Source: Tetradesmus obliquus
Lineage: Eukaryota > Chlorophyta > Chlorophyceae > Sphaeropleales > Scenedesmaceae
NCBI GenBank assembly: GCA_030272155.1
Contig: CP126194.1
Span: forward strand, 2,347,501-2,411,500
Length of the DNA stretch: 64,000 nt
Direction: 5' to 3'
A model generated the notes under the pieces. It was not told the DNA's origin and did no database searches. It saw only the letters and a program-made list of their open reading frames with translations. A program made the translations under genes and the position numbers. Positions within the stretch are counted from its first letter, which is position 1. Each line of letters begins with the position of its first letter. Shown here in pieces: positions 63,939-64,000 of the stretch.

Positions 63939-64000
63939 CTGCAGGGAGGCTAACAGCAAACATGCATGCAGGGTCAGCGGCATTCTCGCAGGAAACGATG

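Overview
This is a eukaryotic nuclear window. The genes are broken into many short exons with GT-AG introns, and several predicted proteins carry chloroplast or mitochondrial targeting sequences. A thylakoid TLP18.3 homologue is present, and UGUAA motifs follow some stop codons. CAG/CTG triplet runs are common in exons and introns, giving Gln- and Ala-rich proteins. Together this points to a green alga (Chlorophyta, probably Chlorophyceae); that assignment is inference. I reconstructed genes exon by exon from reading frame, splice signals and intron phase. No rRNA, tRNA or CRISPR was seen.

Left third (1-26 kb). A small Lys-rich zinc-ribbon ORF (1.3-1.8 kb) is followed by a secreted Cys-rich protein (4.05-5.94 kb) whose 5' end has a decayed copy at 2.2-2.5 kb. 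Next come an EgtD-like histidine methyltransferase (6.8-9.9 kb), a MEKHLA-domain plastid protein (10.5-13.0 kb) with a MITE and a dead exon copy in one intron, a histone H3 variant with an enlarged tail (13.4-15.0 kb), its pseudogene (16.0-17.9 kb), and two tandem MYND zinc-finger genes that each carry disabling lesions (19.2-21.9 and 22.9-25.5 kb).

Middle third (26-45 kb). A SANT-domain Gln/Ala-rich protein and the SMC5/6 subunit NSE1 lie on the minus strand. They are followed on the plus strand by TLP18.3 and a 19-exon RAD54B-type SNF2 translocase. NSE1 and RAD54B both act in homologous recombination; TLP18.3 is a photosystem II repair factor.

Right third (45-64 kb). TIM8, an F-box protein and a leucine-rich-repeat protein are on the plus strand. 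A mitochondrial alanine-glyoxylate aminotransferase 2 and the 3' part of a long-chain acyl-CoA synthetase, cut by the window edge, are on the minus strand.

Two patterns cut across unrelated genes. First, short tandem duplications spanning exon-intron borders recur in at least five genes (MEKHLA, SANT, RAD54B, AGT2, LACS), leaving extra or dead splice sites in introns. Second, CTG-triplet runs sit directly upstream of 3' splice sites, always CTG on the sense strand, so they appear to serve as the acceptor tract. Larger gene duplications with one or both copies decayed (secreted protein, H3, MYND) fit the same picture of a locus shaped by tandem duplication.
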